A DNA stretch of 64,000 nucleotides. It comes from Hysterangium stoloniferum (lineage: Eukaryota; Basidiomycota; Agaricomycetes; Hysterangiales; Hysterangiaceae). The stretch is taken from NCBI GenBank assembly GCA_015178975.1, contig WHVD01000102.1, positions 251,001 through 315,000 of the forward strand, read 5' to 3'. Positions 11,668 through 23,347 of the stretch are shown piece after piece. A program made the translations under genes and the position numbers. The notes under the pieces are model-generated. The model ran no database searches. It worked only from the letters and a program-made list of their open reading frames with translations, and was not told the origin of the DNA. Position 1 is the first letter of the stretch. Each line of letters opens with the position of its first letter.

Positions 11668-12034
11668 ACAAAGTATCTCTCAGGAGCTGAATAGGCTATG
11701 AAATAGTTCAGTAGATTAAAACATTAAGACTTTTAAAAAGTATATCCTTTTAAATAATCCATTTCATGCACATGTCATTGACATCTCTGAATACATATGT
11801 ATTACATTGGAATCAGTCTGTCAACCTGAACAGATTTCTACTTGATTCAACATACCAAGAATATATAGGTAATTTCACTTAATAAAGAAAGCCATAGGAT
11901 GAAAAATCCCCAATCATATCTTACATATTTTATTGGGAAATAACTACAGAAAACCATATACAATAGTTCTATTAATTGACTTTGAATTGTGTAGGATGTA
12001 ATATGGAGAATTGCTTCTCACAGTTGGTGGTTAA
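11668..12034. other. Nothing recognised
   Basis: AT-rich spacer between the copia element and the next solo LTR. No ORF, LTR end or tRNA box is seen. Confidence 0.5.
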
Positions 12035-12039
12035 CAATA

Positions 12040-12694
12040 TGTTACAACCTGTGTGCTTGGCACACTGTTGGACCTGATTGGACCTCATGCAGAACTCCAA
12101 TCACTCGCAAACTGTTGGTATCCTGACTAACCCCATTAAGCACCTTCATTGTTCCCAATTGGTATTTCCATCTGCCCCTTATCCTATTCAACCAGTTTAT
12201 GCCTTTTCCACCCCTGTAGTAGTCTACATCCAGATTTATAATGTTCCATCTATTGGTCTCCATTTTCACATCACTCTATATTTAGTTCCATCTTCTCCAT
12301 TAGTACTTTCCTTTGTTCTGTTTTTGTTTGGATAAGTGCCAGATTTCTGTATATATGCTGCTCATGTATCATAGTATTACAATCAGAATATAAACTTAGA
12401 TTACTCCTAAATAACTTTCATAGTCCCACTCTAAGTGTTCTACCCTCTGCCTCTGTCCATGCTTGCCCACCCTCGGTTTCTGACTTTTGGTCTCTGACCC
12501 AACCCCCAACTCGTCCTTTGGTTTCTGATTGGTGATTTAACATCAGGTTTATTTGACAGGACTAATACTCATCCACCCAAAATTTAAGGACACCCAATGG
12601 TAACTTGTAACGGTGCAGCACATAAGCTGAAGCCAAGTCCTTCCATTCAGTCCCCATCAGTCTACTGACATCAGTCAGTTTTCTGTTCTTAACA
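12040..12694 (+). mobile_element. Solo LTR, family A, with target-site duplication CAATA
   Basis: It starts TGTTACAACC and ends CTTAACA. CAATA at 12035-12039 is repeated at 12695-12699. The sense direction is inferred from a TATA-like TGTATATATGC near 12350 and the U5 core near 12610-12640, about 60 bp before the LTR end. Confidence 0.9.
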
Positions 12695-12699
12695 CAATA

Positions 12700-13130
12700 T
12701 GATGGTCTCAGAATAGATACACTATCTATATCGCTGAAGTTTGTAACAATAAATGTGTATTAGTAAACTCTGATATGTATTATTGCAATCACAAACATCC
12801 TCCTGAGTGATGATGAGAGGGGCTATAGGAAAGTGCCACACAAGAGCTACAACAATTTTTCTTTCAAAACAAGTGGTTACCTTATTAATTTTGGATTGGA
12901 AAATTGTCAAAATACAATTACCTCTGACTTTAGGACCTCAAAACACAAGAATGCTACATGTAGTATATAGACATGTTCCTGCTGAAATATACCTTGTATA
13001 CCACTTTAATTGAAACATCCTTGGTTTTAGCCCTTAATTGAGTAATATGCATACCCCAATAAAATTATTAGAGTGCTAAATAACAAAATATGACATCAAA
13101 AACATGTATGTTGCCATAGTTACCTATATA
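12700..13130. other. Nothing recognised
   Basis: AT-rich sequence without coding character. It may hold the decayed 5' part of the H-type LTR that follows. Confidence 0.4.
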
Positions 13131-13530
13131 TCTGCTGTGATACTGAACCAACTTCACTTGTGGATGTCAGAGGCTCTAAAAGAAGTATCATGTATGCTAT
13201 AGTATTTAGTTCTAATATTGACTTAGATTACCACTCCTTGTTTTAAAGCCCTTTACTTTCTCCTAATCTTCTTGAAGACATTGTCAGCTAGTGGTGACTC
13301 TTACCTCCACAACCCTTAGCATTTTGGCCTTCCAGTCGATTCAGCTAAGTACCCTCTTCAGTCCAAATCATACTACTTGCTCTTCTTAACAGTTCATGCA
13401 AGGGTGCAAAACACAAGTTGAAGCCAAGCTCCACTTGTTTTGTAGAACCAGATCTCCCAGTTAAGTATGAAATACCCATCAGCCCTCCAACATCACTTCC
13501 CCCTTTGTCTTTAGACCTTAGATCTTAACA
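13131..13530 (+). mobile_element. H-type LTR (5' end unclear)
   Basis: Collinear with 55702-56323, for example the shared GACATTGTC and CTTAGCATTTTGGCC blocks. It ends TTAGATCTTAACA at 13530. The U5 core is at about 13395-13430. The start is not definable by eye. Confidence 0.65.
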
Positions 13531-14460
13531 CCCATGGACCCTCCAAACCTTTTAAAGTCCCTGAACCCCTCAGATTCCCAACTCTCTAATGCCTCATACT
13601 CTCCATCAGCATCTGGAACTCTCCACAGAGCTCCCAGAGAGTTTCCATGATCACCTTTTGGACCTGGTTTCCCTTCTCCAGCAGCACATTTTGGGCATCT
13701 ATGCCTGCTGCTACATTATCTGCCCCAGAGCCTCTTCAAAGGCACCCAGCCTTTCTGTGGCCCCTCCAACCTCCTGGTTACTGGCCCCCATGGCCTCCTG
13801 TATGAATGAACACTTGGCTTTTACATAGGTGTGTGCAGGGCCAGCTGTTGAAAACAAGGGGGGGGTATATGTCAGTACACTGTGGATGCGAGCAAAAAGC
13901 ATTAATATTACTAAGCTACTATACAGGACTATGTAGTGTTATCACGAAATATATTAAGAGCCACAAGTGTCATCATGTTGAGATTATTACTGAATGGCCA
14001 AAATTTCAACACCAGCATCCCAGACTCTGACCAGATTTCTGTGAGATTTGAAGCACTAAATAATACTCAGTATTTGCATGCTGTATGCCAAATAGATAAC
14101 TGTTGATTACCTAAATAATACTAGGTAATGGTAATAAGTTACTGAAACTGGAAACTATGATAACAATGTATCTCACCTCAGTATTTGTACACTGTATGCT
14201 AAATAGCTGAGGTGAAGTTGACTGGAATGGCTTCTATTTAAACTAATTTAGAATAAGAGGAAGAGTGGAAACAATAGTATGGAATGTACTAGAATGTTTT
14301 TAAAGAAATATTATAGTGACAAAGGGAACAAAAAAACAAAAGGAAGCTTTTGTTTATGTATCATCATCCTTACTTCTATACCATAAAGGGACTGTTGCAT
14401 GCTTGTTATTCCAACAATTTCCAGTAACAGTCCACTCCCCATTCTGTGCAACCAGAGCAC
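13531..14460 (-). pseudogene. Decayed copy of the chromovirus antisense zinc-cluster ORF
   Basis: The minus strand at 13560-13900 carries the same C-terminal region as the ORF at 21645-22750: K-A-K-C-S, then A-G-I-D-A-Q-N-V-L-L. The first half of the zinc cluster, C-X2-C-X6-C, lies at 14427-14459. The two halves are separated by about 500 bp of inserted sequence and the second half has lost cysteines. It sits directly behind an H-type LTR, as if gag-pol had been deleted. Confidence 0.6.
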
Positions 14461-14840
14461 TGTGGATCATTTTTGGTCTTCAGCTGGGCTGGAGGCAACT
14501 TTTTGGTCCACTGAGGAATATTGTCAGTCAGTGGATGCCCCATGGTGTGAGAGGTACTGCAAAATATACTCCAAAATATAGTCCAGATGAGCCTACACTA
14601 TATTTCCATTATTATTTCTATTTCTCTCTCTATTTTATTATACACATATATTTAGTTCGACGACCTATGCATTCAGTACATAGACTCTTGTGGGTGCATA
14701 CGTGCCAGACCTATGTATTCTAGCACCTATAGTTAGAACTCAGACACTTTTTACCCTGTAACCATGACTTGCCCAGACACCCACTTAGTGTCCTGCAAGT
14801 TGTGATTGGGGTATCATCTCAACTGTCACAGACAGGCCTT
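14461..14840. other. No gene recognised
   Basis: Low-complexity AT-rich stretch between the decayed zinc-cluster ORF and the leader of a gypsy-like gag. No feature is supported. Confidence 0.4.
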
Positions 14841-16555
14841 AACTACTACCAGCGCAATCACAGTTTCAAACTACACTAGTTGAAACTCGAACCATTATCT
14901 CAATCCGCACAGACTATATCTGTGCTACTCTGTTTATTCGACTCTCTCGTTATTTCCTTAAACACTCGAGCAGTCACTCAGAATCGTACTTCAAAGTCAA
15001 TTCTCTTTCATTCATCTTAGCTATCTATTCCACTTAAGATAGCCAATCCTCTCAACTGTATTGAACTAGATAGTCAATATGCATTTGGTCTGTATTAGAC
15101 TTAGATAGTCAATACATTGTCGTGTCGTACCTAAACAGTCAATATTCTTCGTATATAGAATGGTTGGAACTTCCACCACTCTTCACAGTGGTGATCCAAG
15201 CTGGACCGCTCTTTCCCTACGAAGAAAACATTACTGTGTGACTATTAATTTCTAAGCACACAAATGACCACGGTTAAGAACCAAACACTGAGATCTTTAA
15301 TGACCCCAAGTAGTTCAACACCTCGTCAAAGACCTGCTAGTCTGGAACCACCCTGTAACATCACCATGAGGAAATCCTCATTGACTTTTCAAAGATCAGC
15401 CCCTCCTGAGGATTCCCCCAGAGTAGCAGCTGGACCGTCAATGAATACCCTCCCCGATCTGCCCGAGGAACATTCACCAACCAGGTAGTTGAGCACCCCT
15501 GGAGCTAATGTCAAGCCTACCTGAGCACCCGAGCCTGTTCTCGCGTTCCCACCAAGACAGGTTATCCTTAAGCAGTTCCTTGGGGGTCATATGGTTTATG
15601 CCGAGCCTATCAATGTGAAGTGGGACATGTACTACACTGATCGAATCTCTGCTGATCAGCTTACTCCTTTCATGGAGGAGTATGAAATGGATTACCCTTC
15701 TTTACCGGTGACGGTAGCAGTCTGGTTAGGTCATTATCAGGCCATCGTATTGGCCTGGGACTTATTCACATGACCAGGAACCCTTGAGGATCTGACCTGC
15801 TCAATTCCCGAATGGTCAAGTGATGTTACATCCATTATGGAAGGGGGAAGAACAGTTTTTAAGTGGGAAGTGTTCTCTTTATTCCTGGAAGCGCTTCGTA
15901 CACACAATGATGTGCTGCAAATCCTTCACATCCTACTCGGTGGGGATCACGTCATGCCCAAGGTTGACTACCAGTATATGTACATTCAAATGTTGGAGGA
16001 GTCTCTTAATGGAGTCACACCAAATGTATCATTCACATACTTTACTCTAAGGGGCGGTTGAAGCAAAATCAGAGAAGACTCGATAAAATGGTTTTGGAGG
16101 TGCTTCACCCTTATAATAATTCAATTCAAGTGCCCGATTCGCCTCTCTCCATGACTAATTCATTCATTCGCAACCTAAATGGGTCTCCTGATACTCATTT
16201 CCTCCATTCACTCAATTGTCCTGTCATTTTGGAGGATTTCCTGTTGGATATGAGGACAGAAGTGATAGATTGCCTTCAGGAAAAAAGGATTGAAGTCTGT
16301 GCTCCTTTCCATCAGCCTCAGCCGTGTCAGCCTTTGAATACGACCGAATTGATAGATGAATTGCGACGGAACCCAGCCCCACACCCCACCAGGGGATTCA
16401 TTGCTCTTGCGTCGCATTCGAAAGAACTTCAGATAGCCCCAACTTCAGTGACGAACAGCCTGTGGTTAGGAATTGATCAGTCGCTAGCAAGGGTCGACCC
16501 TCCTTCTCTACCGCATTCACCGAGGGTATAGCTGGTCTGGTTGCTGGTTGAGGAT
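14841..16555 (+). pseudogene. Gypsy-type gag N-terminal region and leader, broken
   Basis: A CT-rich leader with a repeated AGATAGTCAATA block (about 15070-15145) precedes a methionine at 15264. Several frames then carry one decayed protein: 15264-15488, 15591-15773, 15837-16061 and 16058-16531. Its proline/serine-rich composition and position resemble the gag N-terminus of the element at 62317, but similarity is weak. It ends where an E-type LTR piece begins, so it may belong to a different element from the chromovirus to its right. Confidence 0.45.
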
Positions 16556-16557
16556 CA

Positions 16558-16638
16558 CTGAATCCAGATGATCCCCACCATTTATAGGGCGTGGGTGCAT
16601 ATAAGTTAGTGCCCAGAGTCCAGCGGGAACTCCGGTCA
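16558..16638 (-). mobile_element. Fragment of an E-type LTR
   Basis: It matches the last 75 bp of the E LTR at 26431-27250 (GTTAGTGCCCAGAGTCC, then GGTCATAACA). It separates two gag pieces. Confidence 0.7.
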
Positions 16639-16639
16639 T

Positions 16640-17165
16640 AACAAATATGATGGAACTCAATTCAAAGCTTTGGACTACATCATGGATATCATGAGTCTCT
16701 CGGAGGTATCAGACTCCATGAGCACATTGTTAGGAGTCACTCTGCCAAGACGACTCACTGGCAATGCTAAGGTCTGGTGGAGCACCCTGGACTGTGAACA
16801 TTGCACCGAATTCAGTCGATCTCATGGGTCATTCCTTTAGGGCATCATACAGGGATTACGTGGAACTCGTTGGTGCAAATCCTTAGCCTTAGAATGGGCA
16901 GCCATGAAATTTCAACAAGTCGGCCATGATCGTGAGACACCTGTTCACTACATTCAATGGAGAATTAAACTTTATCCCTTCCTCTATGGGTTCCACCAAA
17001 ATTGAAAGGACGAAATGTGCAGACTCATCCTGACGCTGCCCACAGAATGGCTTTACCTTCTACAAGGACAACCCATCGATGACATCATGAGCTTGCAGAC
17101 TTATGCTAACAATCTACAAGAGTCTGCATTGAAGGAAAAACCAGCTTCCAATCCAAAAAAATGAG
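16640..17165 (+). pseudogene. Chromovirus gag core
   Basis: It begins with a K-Y-D-G-x-x-F segment followed by V-W-W and L-P-x-E-W-L blocks, typical of the Retrotrans_gag domain that forms the capsid. It has at least two in-frame stops. The zinc-knuckle part that should follow is not visible. Confidence 0.6.
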
Positions 17166-17499
17166 TAAGCAATCCTCCAGACTCTGCGTGGGCTGAGGGT
17201 TGTGTTACTGTAACTCTCCACACATTCTTGAGTTCACCCATCTTAACACATCCACTCTTTTGAATTCTGACTCATTATTTGTAACATTTACTTTTGATAT
17301 GATCCTACACTCCATTTTTCTGTGCTTTTGGATTCCAGCTTGATCGATTGTTTTGTAGATATTGAATTCAATTGAAAAATTTTGTTGTCAACCTATTCAA
17401 TAAACCTGATTGGACTCCAACCTTTCAATGGTACAAGCAATTCAGTTATCACCCAAGCTTGCAACCTACCTACATATCTAGTTCCCATGCAGAACATTA

Positions 17500-18769
17500 C
17501 GGACAATCACATTTTATGTGACACAGTTGGACTCAAGTTGCTTGGTCATCCTAGGACATAACTGGCTTACCTGACACAATCCATTGATTGACTGGGTATC
17601 TGGCAGTATTACTTTCCAGACACCTGTGGCACCCAATATAACTGTATCATCCCTGGCCATTTCAGCACCTGTGGCCTCTACAGCACCTCTGGCTTCACCG
17701 GAACACATGGTAATCCCATCCATTTCCCTCATTAATGCAGCAGCTTTTATTAGGACTACAAAATTGGATGGATCCCAGGCATTCACAATCAATTTGAAAG
17801 TTGACAAAGCAACCAGACATTTTGTGACTCCAGGTTCTGAGCACATTGCCAACCTAGAAGGCATCCCAGAGAAATATCATGACTTTGTGGATGTTTTTAG
17901 TAAATGAAAAGCTGACCAGCTTCTGCCCCACAGACAGTACAACTTAAAAAATTGATCTTGAAGACAGGGCCCAGCCACCTCTTGGACATATTCACCTGCT
18001 GTCCTCCATGGAACTCTCTGCCATATGGGATTTCCTGGATGAACACTTGTCTATAGGTTTTTTCCAGCCTTCAAAGTCTCCTTTCAGAGCACCCATCCTT
18101 TTCATCAGAAAAAAGGATGGATCCCTTAGACTATGCATTGATTTCCACAGACTCAATGCTGTCACATGGAAAGATAAGTATCTGCTCCCACTTATTTCCA
18201 ATCTCCTCGATGCTCTGCAGAATACCCAGATCTATACCAAGATAGACCTCAAACACACCTACCACTTTGTCTGGATCGCTGAGGGAGACAAGTGGAAAAC
18301 CACTTTCTGGACCCATTATGGAGCTTTTGAATGGTTGGCGATGCCCTTTGGGTTAACCAATGCTCTATCTGTTTTTCAACATTTTATTAATGATATTTTC
18401 TCTGACATGCTTAATGTAGGTGTCATTGTTTATTTGGATGACATTCCTATCTACTCTGAGGAGCCCATGGCACATAATGAACAGGTCCACGAGGTCCTCT
18501 GGAAACTCCAACAACATGGTCTATTCACAAATGGTAAAAATGTACTTTGGACATGGATGGAGTATTTGGGTTTCATTATGGGACCTGACAGACTCTGGAT
18601 GGATGAGGCCAAAGTACAAGTATCAAAGATTGGCCCAAACCCTGAAAAGTTAAAGATATCCAATCTTTCCTCGGATTTACCAATTTTTATTGGTGGTTTA
18701 TCCACAAATATTCTGAGATCATGGTCCCCCTTACTCATCTCACTCATGGAGGATAACCCAAAACTTTAA
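17500..18769 (+). pseudogene. Chromovirus protease end and reverse transcriptase
   Basis: 17500-17600 holds the protease tail (L-G-H-N-W-L, then the I-D-W signature). 17850-17907 is the linker with E-K-Y-H-D-F-V-D-V-F-S-K. From 18008 the reverse transcriptase frame is open for 253 codons: S-P-F-R-A-P-I, D-G-S-L-R-L-C-I-D-F, then M-P-F-G-L-T-N-A and the catalytic Y-L-D-D at about 18430. It copies element RNA into DNA. Stops at about 17905 and 17955 break the polyprotein, and the thumb region is cut by the insertion at 18770. Confidence 0.85.
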
Positions 18770-19385
18770 AAGTTATTTGTCCACTAAAGTATATATATAT
18801 ATACTGTATTGTTTGTTGTAGAATTAATATTTAATCAAATTCAGTCTATCAGGTGATACTCTGGGGAATAAGGAAATATTAATATTTATCTTGTATCTTA
18901 CAAAAGTTAGTCAAACAAACATATATAGATTATCCTTTTGGGGATAAATTCCACAACATGGATTGGTTGGCCAGATAGTTCTGGTTAACTTTCTTAACCA
19001 AATAAATTTAAATTATATGAACTACATTTGAAAGTTTGCATAATATACAAGAGAATACATCTTATTCCAAAGATTAAGTCATAACCCAAATAATTTTGGT
19101 TAACTATAATGTTTGTGGACATTTTAAAAGTCACAGAGACTAGAGAATGCATCTCATCCCAAAGGTTAAGTCATAACCCAAATAATTTTGGTTAACCATG
19201 ACATTTGTGCATATTTTAAAAGAGTATACGAGTTTTAAAGATGAAATTTTGGGGTAATGAAATATAAACTCCTAAAACATATAGTCATAGCCAAAGGAAA
19301 TAGTCTCACTTAAAAATATGAGGACTTTTCCATAACATTTTGTATATTCAATGAATTGTGACTATCCTCCCATAAGGATGCTCTG
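18770..19385. mobile_element. Unidentified insertion between reverse transcriptase and RNase H
   Basis: The pol frame stops at about 18768 and resumes at about 19388 with N-F-N-D-K-C-H-A-A-F, so about 615 bp is foreign. It contains an imperfect tandem repeat of about 95 bp (19045-19130 and 19140-19222; core GTCATAACCCAAATAATTTT). I see no clear terminal repeats, target-site copy or coding sequence. Confidence 0.6.
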
Positions 19386-20093
19386 TGGAATTTCAATGAT
19401 AAGTGTCATGCAGCTTTCAATCTTTTAAAAGATTCTTTTTCTTCAGCTCCCATTCTTTCCCACTGGAAGCTGGGCCTCCCACTCATCGTTTAAATGGATG
19501 CCTTGCACTATGCATTAGGAGACATTTTGTTGATCCAGGACTCCAACAGAGAAATTCACCCTGTCACTTTTCTCTCCCAGACTTTTACCAGTCCCGAGTT
19601 CAATGTCCATGACAAGGAACTTCTCACAATTTTTGAAGCCTTCAAAGTGTGGAGACACTATTTGGAGAGCACAGAAATTCTAGTAGATGTTGTAACTGAT
19701 CACAAAAACCTGGAATATTTTTCAACCACAAAAGCTTTGACCTGCTGGCAAGCCCAGTGGTCTGAATATCTATCTGCCTTTAATATCATCATCCATTTTC
19801 AACCCAGCCACATTGGGGGAAAACCTGACACTTTGACTAGACGATGGGACATCTATCCCAAAGAGGGGAGTAATGACTATGCCACAGTAAACCCACACAA
19901 TTTGAAACCAATATTCACAAACTCAGAACTTACTGCATCAGTCCACACTACTTACCTTATTCATCCAGTCATGCATGAAATTATCATTATGGACATTGAG
20001 AAATTACATCAAGATATTCTATCAACAATTCCACTAGACCCAGTAACCAAGGCACATCTTGATAACCCCATGGATCCCAGTCAACCCCAGTAG
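19386..20093 (+). pseudogene. Chromovirus RNase H
   Basis: After a stop at about 19491, the frame 19494-20093 carries M-D-A-L, F-N-V-H-D-K-E-L-L, the T-D-H-K-N-L block and the W-S-E-Y-L-S tail, all typical of gypsy RNase H, then the spacer to integrase. It degrades template RNA during reverse transcription. The short frame is intact, but it is separated from reverse transcriptase by an insertion. Confidence 0.8.
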
Positions 20094-20128
20094 TCCCTAG
20101 ACCAGCATGGTTTCATTAGACTTGACAA

Positions 20129-21192
20129 TTGTATCCATGTACATACCAGACTCCAATGGCCTCCACCTCAGGATCCTCCAGTACAAACATGATCACCCAC
20201 TCTTGGGACATTTTGGGCTCAACAAGACTCTGTCAATGTTGTGCAGAGAAAATACTTGTCCCAGACTCTGAGATTTTATTAAGCACTATTGTAAATACTT
20301 ACATTATTTGTTTACACTCCAAATCACAGCATCACAAACCATATGGCCTTCTGAAACAACTCCTGGTACTGGAATACCTGTGGAATTCCATCTCTATGGA
20401 TTTCATTGAACACCTACTGGACTCCAAAGGCTGTTCCACCATTCTAGTCATTGTTGCCAGATTCTCCAAGCAAGGTATTTTCATCCCAACACATGACACC
20501 ATTACATCCATGCAATTAGTGGAACTCTTTGTAATCCATGTATTCTCCAAGCATGGAGTTCCATCCCATGTAACCTCTGATTGAGGATCAGAGTTTGTAT
20601 CTCACTTCTTTAGATCCCTCAGAAAATCCTTGGACATGAAGTTACACTTCACATCCTGGTATCACCTGGAAGGTGATGGACAAACTGAGCATGTCAATCA
20701 GACACTGAACAATATCTCTGCATATATTGCAACTATCAACAGGACAACTGGAAATCCTTGTTACCCCTTGCAGAATTTGCATACAACAATGCACCCTCAG
20801 CCACTACTGGTGTAGCCCCTTTCTTTGCAAACAAAGGTTATAATCCCAATATTATGGTAGGCCTGGAATGGAACTTGGCCTCCACCCATGCTCAAGAGTT
20901 TGTCATGGACCTCAATGAACTCCATCAAGAACTCCAGAAAGTGATAACATCTGCCCAAGAACAATATCAATGTTCAGTGGACAAAAACTGGATTCTGCCA
21001 CCTAATTTTAAGATTGGTGACTATGTTTTTGTTAAAGCTCAATTCTTCCAGACTACCCATCCTTCTAAAAAACTTGCTGAAAAGTATCTAGGGCCATTTG
21101 AAATTATTGGACAAGCTGGCTCTTTATCATGGAACTGTGGCTTCCAGATATCATGTGTGTGGTGTACCCAGTATTTCATGTCTCTATGTTAG
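20129..21192 (+). pseudogene. Chromovirus integrase
   Basis: The catalytic core is visible with D in S-M-D-F-I-E-H (about 20400), D in V-T-S-D before G-S-E-F (about 20580, followed by a stop) and E in D-G-Q-T-E-H-V-N-Q (about 20680). The C-terminal part (20758-21192) includes L-A-E-K-Y-L-G-P-F. It would insert element cDNA into the genome. Stops and shifts lie between the three parts. Confidence 0.85.
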
Positions 21193-21229
21193 AACCATGT
21201 ACCACTAACACTATCCCAGACACATGCAA

Positions 21230-21470
21230 CCTCCACCCCCTCTGGTTGTTATAGATGGAGAACCTGAGTTTGAAATCTCACAAATTTTAGATTCAAAAAT
21301 AGATAATTGTTGATGCATTTGTAAACTGCTCTACTTGGTCAAGTGGGTGGGTTACAAGGGCAACAGATGAAGAAACTTCTTGGATCTTGGCCACAGAACT
21401 TGGGAATGTCATGGAGATTGTTACTGATTTTCATATGGCTTACCCAGTCAAACCAGGGTCATGATCATCT
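21230..21470 (+). pseudogene. Integrase chromodomain
   Basis: Across two frames the sequence gives E-F-E-I-S-x-I-L-D-S, then Y-L-V-K-W-V-G-Y, E-E-T-S-W and a final F-H-M-A-Y-P-V-K-P-G, a chromodomain of the kind that directs chromoviruses to heterochromatin. A stop near 21313 and a frameshift break it. Confidence 0.8.
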
Positions 21471-21644
21471 CTTTGACCACATCATCCATGGACCCCCATA
21501 CATATCTTGGACTCATCTCATTCTTCCTTGTCACCCTATGTCTCTCTTGCTTTTACAGATTTTGACTTGTTTTGATTTTGACTCAAAGTGGATATTCTGT
21601 GGGTTTTTTCTTATTTTTCACACATAAACAAAAAACAATTATTA

Positions 21645-22750
21645 TTAGTCAGCTAGTATTATAATGGGTCCCAGCTGTCCTGCCTCCACAAACTCCTTAT
21701 GCAAGTCCTTGACCTCCTCAGGCCCCATGTATATGTCCATCTCCCTAGAACACTTGTAATCCCTGGCCTCAGAATCCTCATAACCCATGTAGTCTTTTAG
21801 GAACTCCCAGAATAGCCCACAGAAGTCCTGAATACAACCTACCAAAGCCCTCAACACATTGTTGCTATCATGTAACAAAACATTTTGGGCCTCAATGCCT
21901 GCCACAATCCATCCTAAAGTCTCCTCCAATGCCCCTGCATGACCACCCATTTCCCAGGAACTGGAACCTGAGGCATCCTGGACCAATGAGCACTTGGCTT
22001 TCAAGTGCATGCATGGCCAGCAGCCTGGGCCCTGACTGGCTTTCTGAAAACAATCCATGTTCTTGTCATGACAACTGGAGCACTGTGGGTTGTTTTTGGT
22101 CTCCAGCTGGGGTGTTGCATTTTTCCAGGCCTTCTGTCATTAATAAGTCAGTTGTATATCTGTTGAAGACTGTACACTTACCTTCTGAGGACTACCCTGT
22201 TCCCCTCCAGACTTTGTCTCGACATCCATGGCTTTGTGCTACCAATACTATTAGTAAGGACTTGGACCATAAAAAATACTTGTCTCACCTTTCCTGCAGC
22301 CACCACAGACACCTTGGCATGTTCTGCAGTGACCTGTGCTGCCTCCTTCTCTGCCTCTGCCTTCTTAGCAGCCACCTCTTCCTCTTCCCTTTTCCTCTGC
22401 TCCTCTGCCTCTTCTTCTGTCACCAATGCCACCTGGTATTCCCTCTCCAGAACTGCCTCCTCCTCCCTGGCCTTCCTCTCCTCTTCTTCCCATCATTGCT
22501 GCTGCTCCTCACACTCCACAAGTATCTGCACAGTTGTGAGCAGAGCCTGGTATGTGGACCCTATAGGAGCCCCAGCATTGGTGGTAGTTTTCTGCAGCAT
22601 GGATATCCCATTTCCTAGATGTTGATGGGGGTATGAAAGAAGAAATTTTATTATTTTCAACATTATATAGACTCCTTGCATTTGAACCTTACCTTCCAGA
22701 TCATCTGATGTGTTGACACATATGTACCTGTAACTGACAAACTCAAACAT
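21645..22750 (-). CDS. Antisense ORF with coiled coil and Zn(II)2Cys6 cluster (degraded)
   Basis: Encoded opposite to the chromovirus, between its chromodomain and 3' LTR. From the N-terminus: an A-G-A-P-x-G-S-T-Y block (about 22590), a highly charged E/K/A-rich coiled coil (22300-22432), then at 21990-22082 a perfect C-X2-C-X6-C-X9-C-X2-C-X6-C pattern, the fungal zinc-cluster spacing. A helical C-terminal half follows, ending at 21645. The zinc-cluster frame is open from about 22110 to its stop. The N-terminal pieces need introns (for example GT-AG at about 22245-22290) or have shifted frames. Zinc clusters bind DNA in fungal regulators. The role here is unknown. Related decayed copies lie at 13531-14460 and 53739-54546. 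Confidence 0.6.
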
Positions 22751-22777
22751 GTCCTAGGGCCTCTATGGGATTTCTGC

Positions 22778-22793
22778 CTTAAAGGGAGGGTAC
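22778..22793 (+). promoter_or_regulatory. Polypurine tract before the 3' LTR
   Basis: TTAAAGGGAGGGTAC directly precedes the LTR start TATTAGGACC. The corresponding tract of copy 2 reads GGGGGATAC before TGTTAGGATC, which supports the assignment. Confidence 0.65.
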
Positions 22794-23347
22794 TATTAGG
22801 ACCAGGAAACCTGCCAGGACCTGGAATGCACCCTATAAATATCCAACTCTCTATATCACATGATCTCACCACCAGACTCCTCCCAGATAACCCAGACTCC
22901 ATTCTATATGTACTGACTCTCTGTATTGTACAAACTATGCACTGGACCCCACCCAGATATTCTGGACCACTTGTTCTCAATCCATCTTTGCCCATTTGTC
23001 ATCTGGTTCAGTTTACCACTGTGTTTCCCTATCTGTTTGACATCTGTTTCATTGTCTTATTGTACTCTTGATATATATTTTTGTATGTCTAAGTTAGTAG
23101 TACAATAATCTACTAGTCTATATAGTCCAGTAATTATTTGTACATACAATCCAATCAGAAAATCAACTTAGTTTCTACTTGTCATTTGCTCCCTGTGTAT
23201 TCTCAGAACCCACAGGTTTCCCATCTGCTCCTGTTTGAAATTGGACAACATGATCTGTGAAGGCATAGCACATAAGCTGAAGCCATGTCCTTCCTGGAAC
23301 TTGTGCAGGTTTCCCCAGAGACCCAACCATGAGCCCCACACTTAACA
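22794..23347 (+). mobile_element. Chromovirus 3' LTR, copy 1
   Basis: It runs from TATTAGGACC (original TG changed to TA) to CTTAACA. A TATA-like run lies near 23070-23090 and the U5 core at about 23263-23300, 50-60 bp before the end. It resembles family E. Confidence 0.7.

Larger units (their letters stand above)
16640..23347 (+). mobile_element. Chromovirus (Ty3/gypsy with chromodomain), copy 1
   Basis: Order on +: gag core, protease linker, reverse transcriptase, RNase H, integrase, chromodomain, an antisense ORF, a purine tract and a 3' LTR (22794-23347). All coding parts carry stops or shifts. A segment of about 615 bp (18770-19385) interrupts reverse transcriptase/RNase H. No matching 5' LTR is recognised. 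CpG is nearly absent, suggesting long decay under methylation. Confidence 0.75.

Noticed and set aside
22236..22625. Plus-strand S/A-rich ORF over the coiled coil
   Set aside because: Shadow of the E/K/A-rich antisense coiled coil. Low complexity and no matching motif.
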